DNA from: CAZFGK01 sp964518635
GTDB taxonomy: Bacteria > Zixibacteria > MSB-5A5 > GN15 > FEB-12
NCBI GenBank assembly: GCA_964518635.1
Contig: CAZFGK010000004.1
Location: 75,924-139,923 of the forward strand
Direction of reading: 5' to 3'
Length of the DNA: 64,000 nucleotides
In this document: positions 18,189 to 26,649 of the stretch, one piece after another
How positions within the stretch are numbered: the stretch's first letter is position 1
Layout of the letters: the number at the start of each line of letters is the position of its first letter
Notes under the pieces: generated by a model
What the model was told of the DNA's origin: nothing
The model's input: the letters and a program-made list of their open reading frames with translations, nothing else
Database searches by the model: none
Made by a program: the position numbers and the translations under genes

Positions 18189-19472
18189 ATGCGCAAATCT
18201 GATATCTCAACCGGCATCATCTACTCATTGTTTGTTGCTATTTTCATGACGACTTCCTCAGTCGTTGCTGTCACTGGTCTTCCCGCCGAGCATGATACCG
18301 TCAGCACCGGAAAGATTCGACTGGTTGTCTCATCGCATGGCGCGTCCGGTTTAAATGGTATCGGCGGAGCTAATCTCGATTTCGTTGCCCTAGGTACCGA
18401 CTGTGATACATCCGCATCAATCTATCTGAACACGAGCAGTTCATTCGTTGTGAAGCGGATCGGAGTTGGAAATTACACATTTACTGGTTCTGCATTCAGT
18501 GACACAATCGGAGCATTCACCTGGCTGCCGATGCCGAGCATTCTTAGAGGATTTAGTACAAATGCTACTCGTGAACGATATAGTTCAGGTGTAATGGTTT
18601 CTACTGACTCTTCGGTCGGATCAGAACGAGTTTGGTATGCCCCGAAACTTGGGGATTCGACCAATTTCATTGTCGTGGTTACTAAGTATTGGCGGCTCAC
18701 CTCGGCGGCAACCAATCTGCAGATCGGGGATATCACCGACTGGAATGTCCCTTCAATTCATGAGCGTCTCAATCGCCATTATGCAGAGGCAAGATTTGTG
18801 CGACTGCAGGGGACTGAAGGTGGAACAGCAAATTGTGCTCCTATGGCGACGCGATTTGCAGCAGACTTGCCGATTCGATCCTACTTCACAAGCCGACCCG
18901 CCTGCAATATTGATACCTTGTTCGGACAATACTCGATCAGCAATGAACCTGATATGGCGAATAACCAGCACGGCAGCAACACCGGGATAATTAATCCCGA
19001 CACGGCTTGGCTCAGAAATGGAGCATTCAATGCGATTGGAACTATCGGGGCTGACTCGATTGACCTTCGTATGGTGACAACCTGGCGTCACAATTTTTCC
19101 ATTGCTGCTGCTGATACTTTTGTGACAGTGATGGCACATGTGGCAATCAAGAACGGGACAGTTCAAGATCTCTTGAGCTCCACGCGTGCGGCGTGCAATT
19201 GGTATCAGAATAATTTTGACCCCGGCTGTACTTTTTGCGGTTGTTGTCAAAACCGTCGAGGAAATGTCGACTGCGATCCGAACGACTCATTTGACATCGC
19301 AGACCTGACGCGCTTGGTCGATTATACCTTTATTTCTTATTATCCACTTTGCTGTCAGCAAGAAGCGGACATATCTCCTGACGGCAGCATCGACATTGCA
19401 GATATAACGGAATGTGTCGATAGGCTCTTCATCTCGTTCGGTCAACCACCCACTTGCCCGAACTCGTGGTAG
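18189..19472 (+). CDS. Secreted protein with C-terminal dockerin-like tail
   Basis: About 427 residues. A signal peptide (GIIYSLFVAIFMTTSSVVAV) is followed by a large extracellular region that I do not recognise, containing several Cys. The last 70 residues begin with a Cys cluster (CTFCGCCQ) and hold two dockerin-type I-like calcium repeats: RGNVDCDPNDSFDIADLTRLVDY and ADISPDGSIDIADITECVDRL. Such tails are common in secreted proteins of Zixibacteria-like genomes (my recollection). Start: ATG at 18189 with AAGGG upstream; in-frame ATGs at 18123 and 18159 precede it. Monocistronic, ended by the terminator near 19532. Confidence 0.75.
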   Translation: MRKSDISTGIIYSLFVAIFMTTSSVVAVTGLPAEHDTVSTGKIRLVVSSHGASGLNGIGGANLDFVALGTDCDTSASIYLNTSSSFVVKRIGVGNYTFTGSAFSDTIGAFTWLPMPSILRGFSTNATRERYSSGVMVSTDSSVGSERVWYAPKLGDSTNFIVVVTKYWRLTSAATNLQIGDITDWNVPSIHERLNRHYAEARFVRLQGTEGGTANCAPMATRFAADLPIRSYFTSRPACNIDTLFGQYSISNEPDMANNQHGSNTGIINPDTAWLRNGAFNAIGTIGADSIDLRMVTTWRHNFSIAAADTFVTVMAHVAIKNGTVQDLLSSTRAACNWYQNNFDPGCTFCGCCQNRRGNVDCDPNDSFDIADLTRLVDYTFISYYPLCCQQEADISPDGSIDIADITECVDRLFISFGQPPTCPNSW

Positions 19473-19531
19473 GTTCCGAGACGAACTAGTTATCGATTCC
19501 TCGTATGGTGCGACTCTGAAAAGCAGACTTC

Positions 19532-19568
19532 AAAAAAAAACGGGAACAACACGCTGCTCCCGTTTTTC
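19532..19568. terminator. Bidirectional intrinsic terminator
   Basis: A run of A, the stem AACGGGA/TCCCGTT with a 12-nt loop, then a run of T. The A and T flanks let it act on both strands. It separates the convergent dockerin-like gene (plus) and pyrC (minus). Confidence 0.85.
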
Positions 19569-19592
19569 ATTTGTTAGCATCAATATCAACGC

Positions 19593-20951
19593 TTATATCT
19601 GAAACACCACTCCCCCGCGGAGGATGGTCATCGTCACCTGTCCGCTCAGCTTGTAACCGATAAAGGGCGAGTTCTTCGAGCGTGAACGGAATTTGTCGGC
19701 CTGTACGATCCATTTTTTGTCAGGATCGATGACGGTGATATCGGCGTCCTTCCCGATTCCCAATGTCCCACCCGGAAGATTGAAAATGCAAGCAGGATTG
19801 GTGGTCATCTTCTGAATAGCATCAGCCCAATCAAGTATCCCTTTGTCGATCAGATAGGTCTTTACCAGTGCAACCGTCGTTTCTAGTCCGATCATGCCGG
19901 ATGGTGCCTGATCGTACTCACCGTCCTTACTTTCGTCAGTATGCGGGGCATGATCAGAAGCAATGCATTCTATTGTTCCGTCAATGAGCCCAGCGATTAC
20001 CGCGTCGACATCATCTCGTGAACGAAGGGGCGGATTTACTTTCAACGCAGTATTGAATGTCTTGCCGATCTCTTCATCGGTCAGAACAAAATGATGTGGG
20101 CAGGCCTCGGTGGTGACTTTGATCCCCTCTTTTTTCGCCATACGAACCGCTTCAATAGCACGCCGGGTGGTGATATGCTGAACATGCAGTTTCGCGTTCG
20201 TCAGACGGCAGAGCGCGATATCACGAATCACGGCAAGCTCTTCGGCAACCGACGGCGATCCTTTCAACCCAAGCCGTGTTGATTCAAAGGATTCATTCAT
20301 CACTCCATTACCGACCAGAAACTGATCTTCGCAGTGATCCATCACCGGAATGTTAAACATCTTGGAGTATTCAAGCGCTCGGCGCATGATCTCCGGATTC
20401 TGGACATAGTGCCCATCATCGGTTATCGCAACCGCCCCCATCTTCACCAGATCGCCGATTTCGGCAAGCTCTTTTCCTTCGAGTCCTTTGGTGATCGCAC
20501 CGACGACATACACACGAGCATCCGCATGACGTGCCTGCTCACGCACAAAGCGAACAGTCTCCTGATTGTCGATTCGTGGTGTGGTATTCGGCATGCACAT
20601 AACCGTTGTGAATCCACCCGCGGCCGCAGCGCGACAACCAGATTCAATAGTCTCGGCCCCTTCGCGGCCGGGTTCACGCAGATGCACATGGCAGTCGATC
20701 AATCCCGGAGTGACAATCTTGCCACTGACATCAATAACTTTTTTTGCACTCGGTATCGCGCTCCCTTTTTTGCCGCTTGCTGGTTCGAGTGCCGCGATTG
20801 ATTTGTCGGTTATACAGACATGGGCTGTTTGTGAAAAGCCGATGGACGGGTCAATCACTCGACCGCCGGTGAGAACGAGATCGTATTTACTTTGTGAACT
20901 GGACTTTGCGCTCATGCGAGATTCGCTCTTTCCTTTTGCTACGCGGACCAT
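19593..20951 (-). CDS. pyrC: Dihydroorotase
   Basis: Cyclises carbamoyl-aspartate to dihydroorotate in pyrimidine synthesis. 452 residues of the class I (PyrC/AllB-like) amidohydrolase type: VTPGLIDCHVHLREPG gives the HxH zinc ligands, DHCEDQFLVG and VQHITT further His ligands, and IASDHAPHT the catalytic Asp. The metal-bridging Lys may be carbamylated or replaced. The ATG at 20951 overlaps the pyrB stop by one base (TGATG); a second ATG at 20915 is closer to the conserved start (YDLVLTGGRVIDP). Last gene of the pyrR-pyrB-pyrC operon. Confidence 0.95.
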   Translation of the reverse strand: MVRVAKGKSESRMSAKSSSQSKYDLVLTGGRVIDPSIGFSQTAHVCITDKSIAALEPASGKKGSAIPSAKKVIDVSGKIVTPGLIDCHVHLREPGREGAETIESGCRAAAAGGFTTVMCMPNTTPRIDNQETVRFVREQARHADARVYVVGAITKGLEGKELAEIGDLVKMGAVAITDDGHYVQNPEIMRRALEYSKMFNIPVMDHCEDQFLVGNGVMNESFESTRLGLKGSPSVAEELAVIRDIALCRLTNAKLHVQHITTRRAIEAVRMAKKEGIKVTTEACPHHFVLTDEEIGKTFNTALKVNPPLRSRDDVDAVIAGLIDGTIECIASDHAPHTDESKDGEYDQAPSGMIGLETTVALVKTYLIDKGILDWADAIQKMTTNPACIFNLPGGTLGIGKDADITVIDPDKKWIVQADKFRSRSKNSPFIGYKLSGQVTMTILRGGVVFQI

Positions 20952-21898
20952 CAGTCTTTCCCCCCTTCCCCATCCTCTTTCCGACCGGAGAGAAGATAGA
21001 GGACCGCCATACGGACGGCCTGTCCGTTGGTCACCTGTTCGAGAATCACCGACTTGTCGGAATCTGCGACTTCGGAATCGATTTCCACGCCACGATTCAT
21101 CGGTCCGGGGTGCATGATGGTGTAGTTTTTATTCAAACGACCGAGTCGTTCTTTCGTCAGGCCGAAGAGATTAGTGTATTCACGAAGCGTCGGAAAGAGT
21201 CCCGCCTGTTGACGTTCCATCTGGATGCGCATCACATTGACCACATCCGCGCCATCGAGGGCTTCATCAAGATTGGTGTAAACATCACAGCCGAATTTTT
21301 CAACATCCTGCGGCATGAGAGTACTCGGCCCGCAGAGTGCGACCGATGCCCCCATTGTTTTTAGTCCCCAGATATTGGAACGGACCACGCGGGAGTGCTT
21401 GATATCGCCGACCAGAACGACGCGTAGGCCGCTGAGTTTCTTGTACTTTCTGCGTATGGTGAACATGTCGAGCAGTGCCTGCGTCGGATGCTCATGCGCG
21501 CCATCTCCGGCATTGATGATATTCGCGTTCATTACTTGCGTGAGATAGTAGGGCACTCCGGTCGATTTATGACGAACGACCACCATATCGATTTTCATCG
21601 CTTCTATATTCTGAACGGTATCGCGAAGAGATTCCCCTTTTTGAACTGATGAACCAGAAGGAGAAAAACTCACGGTGTCAGCTGAGAGACGTTTTGCCGC
21701 AAGTTCGAAGGAGATACGGGTACGAGTTGAATTTTCGTAGAAGAGATTCAGAACGGTGATTCCGCGCAAGGTCGGGAGTTTCTTGATCGTGCGATCGAGC
21801 ACCTCCCGAAACGATTCCGATGCATCAAGAATCAGGGAAATATCGGATTTTGGGACCCCTTCTAAGCCCAGCAGATGCCGACTCGTCAGATGACTCAT
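20951..21898 (-). CDS. pyrB: Aspartate carbamoyltransferase catalytic subunit
   Basis: Transfers carbamoyl from carbamoyl phosphate to aspartate. 315 residues with the carbamoyl-phosphate motif FYENSTRTRISFE, SVQKGESLRDT, VVRHKSTGVPYYL, AGDGAHEHPTQALLD and MHPGPMNRGVEI. No pyrI regulatory subunit is adjacent, consistent with PyrR-type transcriptional control. Overlaps pyrR by 4 nt and pyrC by 1 nt. Confidence 0.97.
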   Translation of the reverse strand: MSHLTSRHLLGLEGVPKSDISLILDASESFREVLDRTIKKLPTLRGITVLNLFYENSTRTRISFELAAKRLSADTVSFSPSGSSVQKGESLRDTVQNIEAMKIDMVVVRHKSTGVPYYLTQVMNANIINAGDGAHEHPTQALLDMFTIRRKYKKLSGLRVVLVGDIKHSRVVRSNIWGLKTMGASVALCGPSTLMPQDVEKFGCDVYTNLDEALDGADVVNVMRIQMERQQAGLFPTLREYTNLFGLTKERLGRLNKNYTIMHPGPMNRGVEIDSEVADSDKSVILEQVTNGQAVRMAVLYLLSGRKEDGEGGKD

Positions 21899-22539
21899 GA
21901 CTTACTCCCCTTCTTCACTTTCCCTTTCGCGGCAACTTTCGGCTCAGGTGTCGATTTCGATTTGCCGGAAGCCGTGGCAGCTCGATGCGCAGTTACTTCT
22001 GCTTTTGGACCGACATAGACACGATCCTGTCCATCCTGTTCGACAACTTCAAGCACCACCTGATCATCCCGCTTGGTGGGGACATTGATGCCGACATAAT
22101 CCGCTTTGATCGGCAATTCCCGATGTCCGCGATCAACAAGCACTGCCAATTGAATGGTCCGCGGTCGTCCAAAATCGACAATCTGATCGAGTGCGGCACG
22201 TATCGTGCGACCGGTGAAGAGAACATCATCAACCAGTACGATATGCATGTTCTTGACCGAGAATGGGACTTCAGTTCGTTGAATCACCGGTTGTTCCAGT
22301 TTCGAGAAGACATCATCCCGATACAAAGAGATATCCATGAAACCGACCGGGATGGCGACCCCTTCGATACGTTTGATATGCGCGGCGATACGCCGTGCAA
22401 GAATTGCGCCTCTTCGGACAATACCGATCAGCGCGAGATTTTCCGCGCCGCTGTTGTGTTCGAGTATCTCATGCGAAATACGAACCAGCGCGCGATCAAT
22501 TTTCTTGTCATCCAGCACCTGCTGGATTGCTTGCGTCAC
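21895..22539 (-). CDS. pyrR: Bifunctional pyr operon regulator / uracil phosphoribosyltransferase
   Basis: RNA-binding regulator that senses UMP, with a PRTase fold. The conserved core (residues 1-180) contains RISHEILEHN, LIGIVRRGAILARRI, the PRPP loop HIVLVDDVLFTGRTIRAALD and VDRGHRELPIKADYVG. A tail of about 35 residues rich in Lys, Ala and Ser follows (GKSKSTPEPKVAAKGKVKK), which is unusual for PyrR and could be an unstructured nucleic-acid-binding extension. Start is a GTG at 22539 with AAAGGAG 5 nt upstream. A PyrR-type loop lies in the leader. Confidence 0.94.
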   Translation of the reverse strand: MTQAIQQVLDDKKIDRALVRISHEILEHNSGAENLALIGIVRRGAILARRIAAHIKRIEGVAIPVGFMDISLYRDDVFSKLEQPVIQRTEVPFSVKNMHIVLVDDVLFTGRTIRAALDQIVDFGRPRTIQLAVLVDRGHRELPIKADYVGINVPTKRDDQVVLEVVEQDGQDRVYVGPKAEVTAHRAATASGKSKSTPEPKVAAKGKVKKGSKS

Positions 22540-22666
22540 AACTACTCCTTTGACTGCAACTCGATCTCTGTTTGCACATGCGAAACGCAGTCAGCTTCTT
22601 GATAATCAATGTGGGGAAGAGGAAGGACGAGGCGGAATGGACGTGTGACGATTCCTGACCTTTGGC

Positions 22667-22680
22667 GACCTCTCCGGATC
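22667..22680 (-). promoter_or_regulatory. PyrR-binding RNA loop in the pyr leader
   Basis: On the minus strand the leader reads GATCCGGAGAGGTC, which fits the PyrR binding-loop consensus ARUCCNGNGAGGYU except that the closing A-U pair is replaced by a compensating G-C. It is flanked by CCTTT and AAAGG, which can form the lower stem as in known PyrR loops. No U-tract terminator follows; a 7-bp inverted repeat (TGACTGC/GCAGTCA) ends next to the AAAGGAG ribosome site, so control could act on translation start. Confidence 0.75.
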
Positions 22681-22705
22681 ACGTTAAAAGGCAAAATGTG
22701 AATCC

Positions 22706-22734
22706 AGAGTAGAGAACGGGGCGCAACTCGTCAA
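22706..22734 (-). promoter_or_regulatory. Sigma-70-type promoter of pyrR-pyrB-pyrC
   Basis: Minus strand: TTGACG (22734-22729), 17-bp spacer, TACTCT (22711-22706). Transcription would start near 22700, giving a leader of about 160 nt that includes the PyrR loop. The OmpA-like gene at 34 kb has the same two hexamers. Confidence 0.7.
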
Positions 22735-22770
22735 GTGGAGGCGTATCTTTTTGAGCGCATCAATCCGTTT

Positions 22771-24141
22771 TTATCCAAGTGTCAGCATGCGGTCGCAGCT
22801 GCTTTGCAGGAGTTCCTGGTCATGGCTGATAAGTAACCCACCACGCCCATGAGTTTTCCACATTTTCAGGAATGAGAGGACGCTTGCCCGACCGTTGAAA
22901 TCAAGATTCGCGGTCGGTTCATCAAGGACGATAAAGGCAGGGTCGAACTGAAGGGACATAAGCAGAGCAAGACGTCGTTGTTCCCCGCCGGATAAGCTCA
23001 GAGGATCCCGTGATCCGTTCTCATTGAGGTCAAAGTCGAAGTGTCGAGACCAAAACCGAAGAGACAAATCCGCAGCTGAATCCACGAAGCACTCTTCAAC
23101 CGTCGCGGCGATCAGAAATCGTTCCGGCTCGGCGGGGAGGTAGCCGACGTGAGAAGAATTGGTCAGAATGGTATGAGCATCGACAACTGCCTGACTCGAA
23201 AAATGGACTCGGTAACTCCCAAACTTCGGGAGGTACATACCTGCCAGAAATTTTCCCAGAAGGGTTTTCCCTGAACCGTTGGGACCGGAGAGTCCTGTCC
23301 AGCAATCTCCTTCCAATTCCAGCGAAAATGGTCCGACTTCCAATCCGTCGGCAGGAGAGAAGCTGCATGCATCAAGTGTCAATCGACTGATCTCTCTTTT
23401 TTCGTTCGCTGGCGGCGTTCCAGATGGATGGAGTGAATCGAATTTTGACACAGGTGCGGGAGTATCTGAAATGAGTTTTGTTCTGCTTTCGTAACTGTTT
23501 ATAGACTCAGTCAGCTCACCGTCTTGAATCAGGAATAATCGCTCTTCATCGTCTATGGAATTCAGATCATGGGTCACTCGAAATACGATACTCCCCGATT
23601 TAGCGAGTGACTTTGTCACTTCTCGCAAGAGCTCTCTTCCCGGCTGATCAAGAAATGCATCCGCTTCATCGATCACAACAAGTGGCGCAGTTCGAGAGAG
23701 TTGCGCAGCGAGAGCAACCCGTAGTCGCTCCCCGGGAGAAAGTAACTGGCACTGGCATGACAAAAGATGAGTAACGCTGAATCTTTCAGCCTGTTCTTTG
23801 ACACGACGTGTAATGTCATCCGACGGTAAACCGGCGAGTTCGAAGTTGACTGCCAGCTCCCTGTCGACTCGAGTCGCGAGAAAGAGTTCATCAAAACGCT
23901 GTAAGAGCGAGATCGGACGTAGTGATCCCTGTAATTGAGTGAATGGGATTGAATTGAAAAGAAGCTCTCCTCTTTGCACAGGAAGCAGACCACCCAGCAT
24001 TCTCGCAAAAGTCGATTTCCCACTCCCGTTTTGTCCGACCAGAACAATTCGATCGCCGGACGTAGCTGAAAAGGAAACCCCTTTCAGGACTGGCTGAGCT
24101 GTATCTGGATACTGAAATGTGAGATTTCTGGCGACGAGCAT
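22771..24141 (-). CDS. Fused double-ATPase ABC protein, ECF-transporter-like
   Basis: About 456 residues from the ATG at 24141 (MLVARNLTFQYP); an in-frame TTG lies at 24186. Two complete ABC domains: N-terminal Walker A VGQNGSGKST, signature LSPGERLRVAL and Walker B LVVIDEADAF; C-terminal Walker A SGPNGSGKTLL, signature LSGGEQRRLALL and Walker B FIVLDEPTANLD. Fused pairs like this energise ECF vitamin/cobalt transporters, but no T or S membrane subunit is adjacent, so the partner is unknown. The first signature (LSPGE) is mildly degenerate. Confidence 0.8.
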   Translation of the reverse strand: MLVARNLTFQYPDTAQPVLKGVSFSATSGDRIVLVGQNGSGKSTFARMLGGLLPVQRGELLFNSIPFTQLQGSLRPISLLQRFDELFLATRVDRELAVNFELAGLPSDDITRRVKEQAERFSVTHLLSCQCQLLSPGERLRVALAAQLSRTAPLVVIDEADAFLDQPGRELLREVTKSLAKSGSIVFRVTHDLNSIDDEERLFLIQDGELTESINSYESRTKLISDTPAPVSKFDSLHPSGTPPANEKREISRLTLDACSFSPADGLEVGPFSLELEGDCWTGLSGPNGSGKTLLGKFLAGMYLPKFGSYRVHFSSQAVVDAHTILTNSSHVGYLPAEPERFLIAATVEECFVDSAADLSLRFWSRHFDFDLNENGSRDPLSLSGGEQRRLALLMSLQFDPAFIVLDEPTANLDFNGRASVLSFLKMWKTHGRGGLLISHDQELLQSSCDRMLTLG

Positions 24142-24164
24142 TGCTGCAGCATAGCTCTTAGAAT

Positions 24165-24203
24165 CAAAAAATGAAAACGACCCCAATCACTGACTGGGGC
24201 CGT
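24165..24203 (-). terminator. Intrinsic terminator after gcvPB
   Basis: Minus strand: ACGGCCCCA, 9-nt loop, TGGGGTCGT (one G-T pair), then TTTCATTTTTT. It is 25 nt after the gcvPB stop and ends the accC-gcv operon; the downstream ABC gene starts only 24 nt further on. Confidence 0.88.
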
Positions 24204-24227
24204 TCGTACCTTTGCGAACAAAAACAA

Positions 24228-25691
24228 TTATCCCTGATATGCGACATCAAGCGACCGTGCCGCTCCGGTTTCATCCAATCGTCTGACGGGGGTATGATAC
24301 GGGGCATTTTTCGCCAGATCAGGATTTGTCTCTGCCTCACGCGCAATCTGTATCATGATCTCGACAAACTGATCAAGGGTCTCCTTGGACTCAGTTTCAG
24401 TCGGCTCGATCATCATCGCTTCCGGCACGATCAAAGGAAAGTAGTTGGTCGGGGCATGCACGCCGAAATCAAGCAGTCGTTTTGAAATATCAGAGGTCTT
24501 CACCCCGAGTTTCTTCTGACGGTTCCCCGAGAGCACAAACTCGTGCATACAAGGGACATCAAACGGAAGATCGAAGTCCTTCTTCAGCTTCTCTTTGAGA
24601 TAGTTCGCATTCAGCACCGCGACTTCTGATGCCTCCCGAAGTCCTTTGCCGCCGAGTGTGCGGATATAAGCAAAGGCGCGAACCATATGCAGAAAATTTC
24701 CGAAGAAATCATGCAGCTTTCCGATGGAATACGGCTTATCGGAATTTAAGCTGTATCGACCGCGATCATCACGATCAACCACCGGCACCGGCAAAAACTC
24801 ACGCAAATCTTCTCGCACCCCGAGCGCACCGGCACCCGGTCCACCACCACCGTGCGGAATGGTGAAAGTCTTGTGCAAATTGAAATGCATCATGTCAAAA
24901 CCGATATCACCGGGTCTAAAAATCCCCATGTGTGCATTCAAGTTTGCGCCATCCATGTACATCAGTCCGCCACCATCATGGACGATCTTTGAAATCGCCT
25001 TGATATGTTTTTCAAAAAGTCCGAGGGTGTTTGGATTGGTGGTCATCATGCCGGCAACATCCGGCCCCATCACGGCGCGCACAGCATCGGGATGAATGAA
25101 TCCATCATCACCGGATTTGATCTGCACCACTTCCCAACCAACGGAGTTGACGGTCGCGGGATTTGTCCCGTGTGCCGATTCGGGGATAATGATCTTTCGT
25201 CGTTTGGTATCACCCCGCTTGATATGATAGGCGCGCATCACCAGAATCCCCGCTAGTTCCCCCTGTGCGCCAGCTACTGGCTGCAGGGAGATTCCGGGAA
25301 ATCCGGAGACCTCGGCAAGCGAACGAGACAATTCATGTATGATCTGCAACGCCCCCTGCGCCGCGCGATCCGGAGTAAGCGGATGAAGATTGGCGAATCC
25401 CGGCAGTGATGCGGCGACATCATTGAGCTTCGGATTGTACTTCATCGTGCAGCTACCGAGGGGATAGAAACCGCGGTCGATGTGATGATTCTTGGTCGAC
25501 ATATTGACATAGTGACGCATCACCTGTGGTTCGCTGACCTCAGGTAACGCGGCGTCATTTGCGCGGCGATGTTTTTTCGGTATCGCTGAGAGAATCTCCT
25601 CCGCATTGCGGGCAAGAGACGGAAGTTGTGTTCCGCGACGTCCGGGGAGGGACTGTTCAAAAATGAGGGGAGTGGGCATGGTCATCGACAT
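24228..25691 (-). CDS. gcvPB: Glycine dehydrogenase (decarboxylating) subunit 2
   Basis: PLP-dependent P-protein half of the glycine cleavage system; with GcvPA it decarboxylates glycine and passes aminomethyl to lipoyl-GcvH. 487 residues: LGSCTMKYNPK, HPLTPDRAAQGALQII, GAQGELAGILVMRAYH, IPESAHGTNPATV, DGANLNAHMG and the PLP-lysine segment MHFNLHKTFTIPHGGGGPG. It is separated from gcvPA by three genes (DUF2007 and two thioredoxin-like), which is unusual because the two halves are normally adjacent. Confidence 0.96.
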   Translation of the reverse strand: MSMTMPTPLIFEQSLPGRRGTQLPSLARNAEEILSAIPKKHRRANDAALPEVSEPQVMRHYVNMSTKNHHIDRGFYPLGSCTMKYNPKLNDVAASLPGFANLHPLTPDRAAQGALQIIHELSRSLAEVSGFPGISLQPVAGAQGELAGILVMRAYHIKRGDTKRRKIIIPESAHGTNPATVNSVGWEVVQIKSGDDGFIHPDAVRAVMGPDVAGMMTTNPNTLGLFEKHIKAISKIVHDGGGLMYMDGANLNAHMGIFRPGDIGFDMMHFNLHKTFTIPHGGGGPGAGALGVREDLREFLPVPVVDRDDRGRYSLNSDKPYSIGKLHDFFGNFLHMVRAFAYIRTLGGKGLREASEVAVLNANYLKEKLKKDFDLPFDVPCMHEFVLSGNRQKKLGVKTSDISKRLLDFGVHAPTNYFPLIVPEAMMIEPTETESKETLDQFVEIMIQIAREAETNPDLAKNAPYHTPVRRLDETGAARSLDVAYQG

Positions 25692-25714
25692 ATCTTCGAG
25701 GTATATCCTTCGCG

Positions 25715-26590
25715 TTACGGCTTGACCGTCGCGGTCTTTAATGTGTTCAGCAGTTTCTCAATTGATGGGGTTGCTTCTTTGTCGGGGTAGAGCTTCATAT
25801 AACGCTCAAACTCGGCAATTGCTTTTGTGGTGTCCCCCATTCGTAAAAACGTCCCTCCTGTCTTGCGTACTGCGACTTCTGCATGCCTGGTACCGGCAAA
25901 TTGCTTTTCCATTGCAGCCAATCGGATCAGGGCTTCGTCATACTTCTTGTCATTGCGAAGCATATCGACAATGCTCTCGTTCGCCATGCCAGAGAGTGAG
26001 TCGGAAATTTTGCCATCCCCGATAACTTTGGTGAGCCAGCTACGAGCTTCCTCTTTCTTATCACGATACTGATACTTTTCAGCAATCTGCATCGAAAGTT
26101 CGCGGCTTGGCGTTTTCGCATTTTCAGCAAGCAGAGCAGTGAGAGTTCCCTTCCCTGCGATATAATCACGCGCCATCGTCAGGTACTCTCCGGTCGGAGC
26201 GTAGCCGATCACTCGGTCATACTCAGTGCCATCCGCCTTGCAATAGACAACGGTCGGATAGGCGACTACGCCGTATTTCTTGGCGAGCAATGAGTCAGCC
26301 TTTTCTGCATCAAGTTTGCAGAGGACCGCTTCTTTTGAATAGAAATCGAGACCAGCCTGCTCTTTGTAGAGGGTGGTATCCATCACTTTGCACCAGACAC
26401 ACCAGTCGGTCACGAAATCTATCGCAACCGCCCGTTTGGACTTGGCGGCTTCGGCCTGTGCTTCGGCTAGAGAAGTGTAGTACGGCACCGTCCCCGGCTG
26501 GGAGATCAACTCAGCACGTACTGATACTCCGATCAGCATAACCGTGAAGAGGAGTGCAGATGTCAGTCGTGATGTGAATCTGGTTTGCAC
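25715..26590 (-). CDS. Secreted thioredoxin-fold/TPR protein with CxxC (Cys paralogue)
   Basis: 291 residues from a GTG with AAGGAAG upstream. Signal peptide (LTSALLFTVMLIGVSVRA), a thioredoxin-like domain with the redox motif in TDWCVWCKVMDTT, a cis-Pro loop (GVVAYPTVVYCKADG), then a TPR-like region (EKYQYRDKKEEARSWL and AIAEFERYMKLYPDKE). It is a tandem duplicate of the gene upstream: SLAEAQAEAAKSK, KYGVVAYPTV, DRVIGYAP, AGKGTL and AEKYQYR all align. That partner has TGA where this gene has TGT for the first Cys. Role is probably periplasmic disulfide chemistry; substrate unknown. Confidence 0.85.
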   Translation of the reverse strand: MQTRFTSRLTSALLFTVMLIGVSVRAELISQPGTVPYYTSLAEAQAEAAKSKRAVAIDFVTDWCVWCKVMDTTLYKEQAGLDFYSKEAVLCKLDAEKADSLLAKKYGVVAYPTVVYCKADGTEYDRVIGYAPTGEYLTMARDYIAGKGTLTALLAENAKTPSRELSMQIAEKYQYRDKKEEARSWLTKVIGDGKISDSLSGMANESIVDMLRNDKKYDEALIRLAAMEKQFAGTRHAEVAVRKTGGTFLRMGDTTKAIAEFERYMKLYPDKEATPSIEKLLNTLKTATVKP

Positions 26591-26609
26591 GAGAGTCTTC
26601 CTTTCTTCC

Positions 26610-26636
26610 GCCTGCGCGCCTTGTAGACGCGCAGGC
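26610..26636 (-). promoter_or_regulatory. Intercistronic hairpin between the two thioredoxin genes
   Basis: A perfect 9-bp stem GCCTGCGCG/CGCGCAGGC with a 9-nt loop fills the 59-nt gap. It has no T-tract on the minus strand, so it is more likely an RNA stabiliser or partial attenuator than a terminator. Confidence 0.55.
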
Positions 26637-26649
26637 TAACACCATAGCT

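Noticed and set aside
22540..22660. Intrinsic terminator for PyrR attenuation
   Set aside because: The only stem (TGACTGC/GCAGTCA) has a loop of about 30 nt and no T-tract, so I do not call it a terminator.
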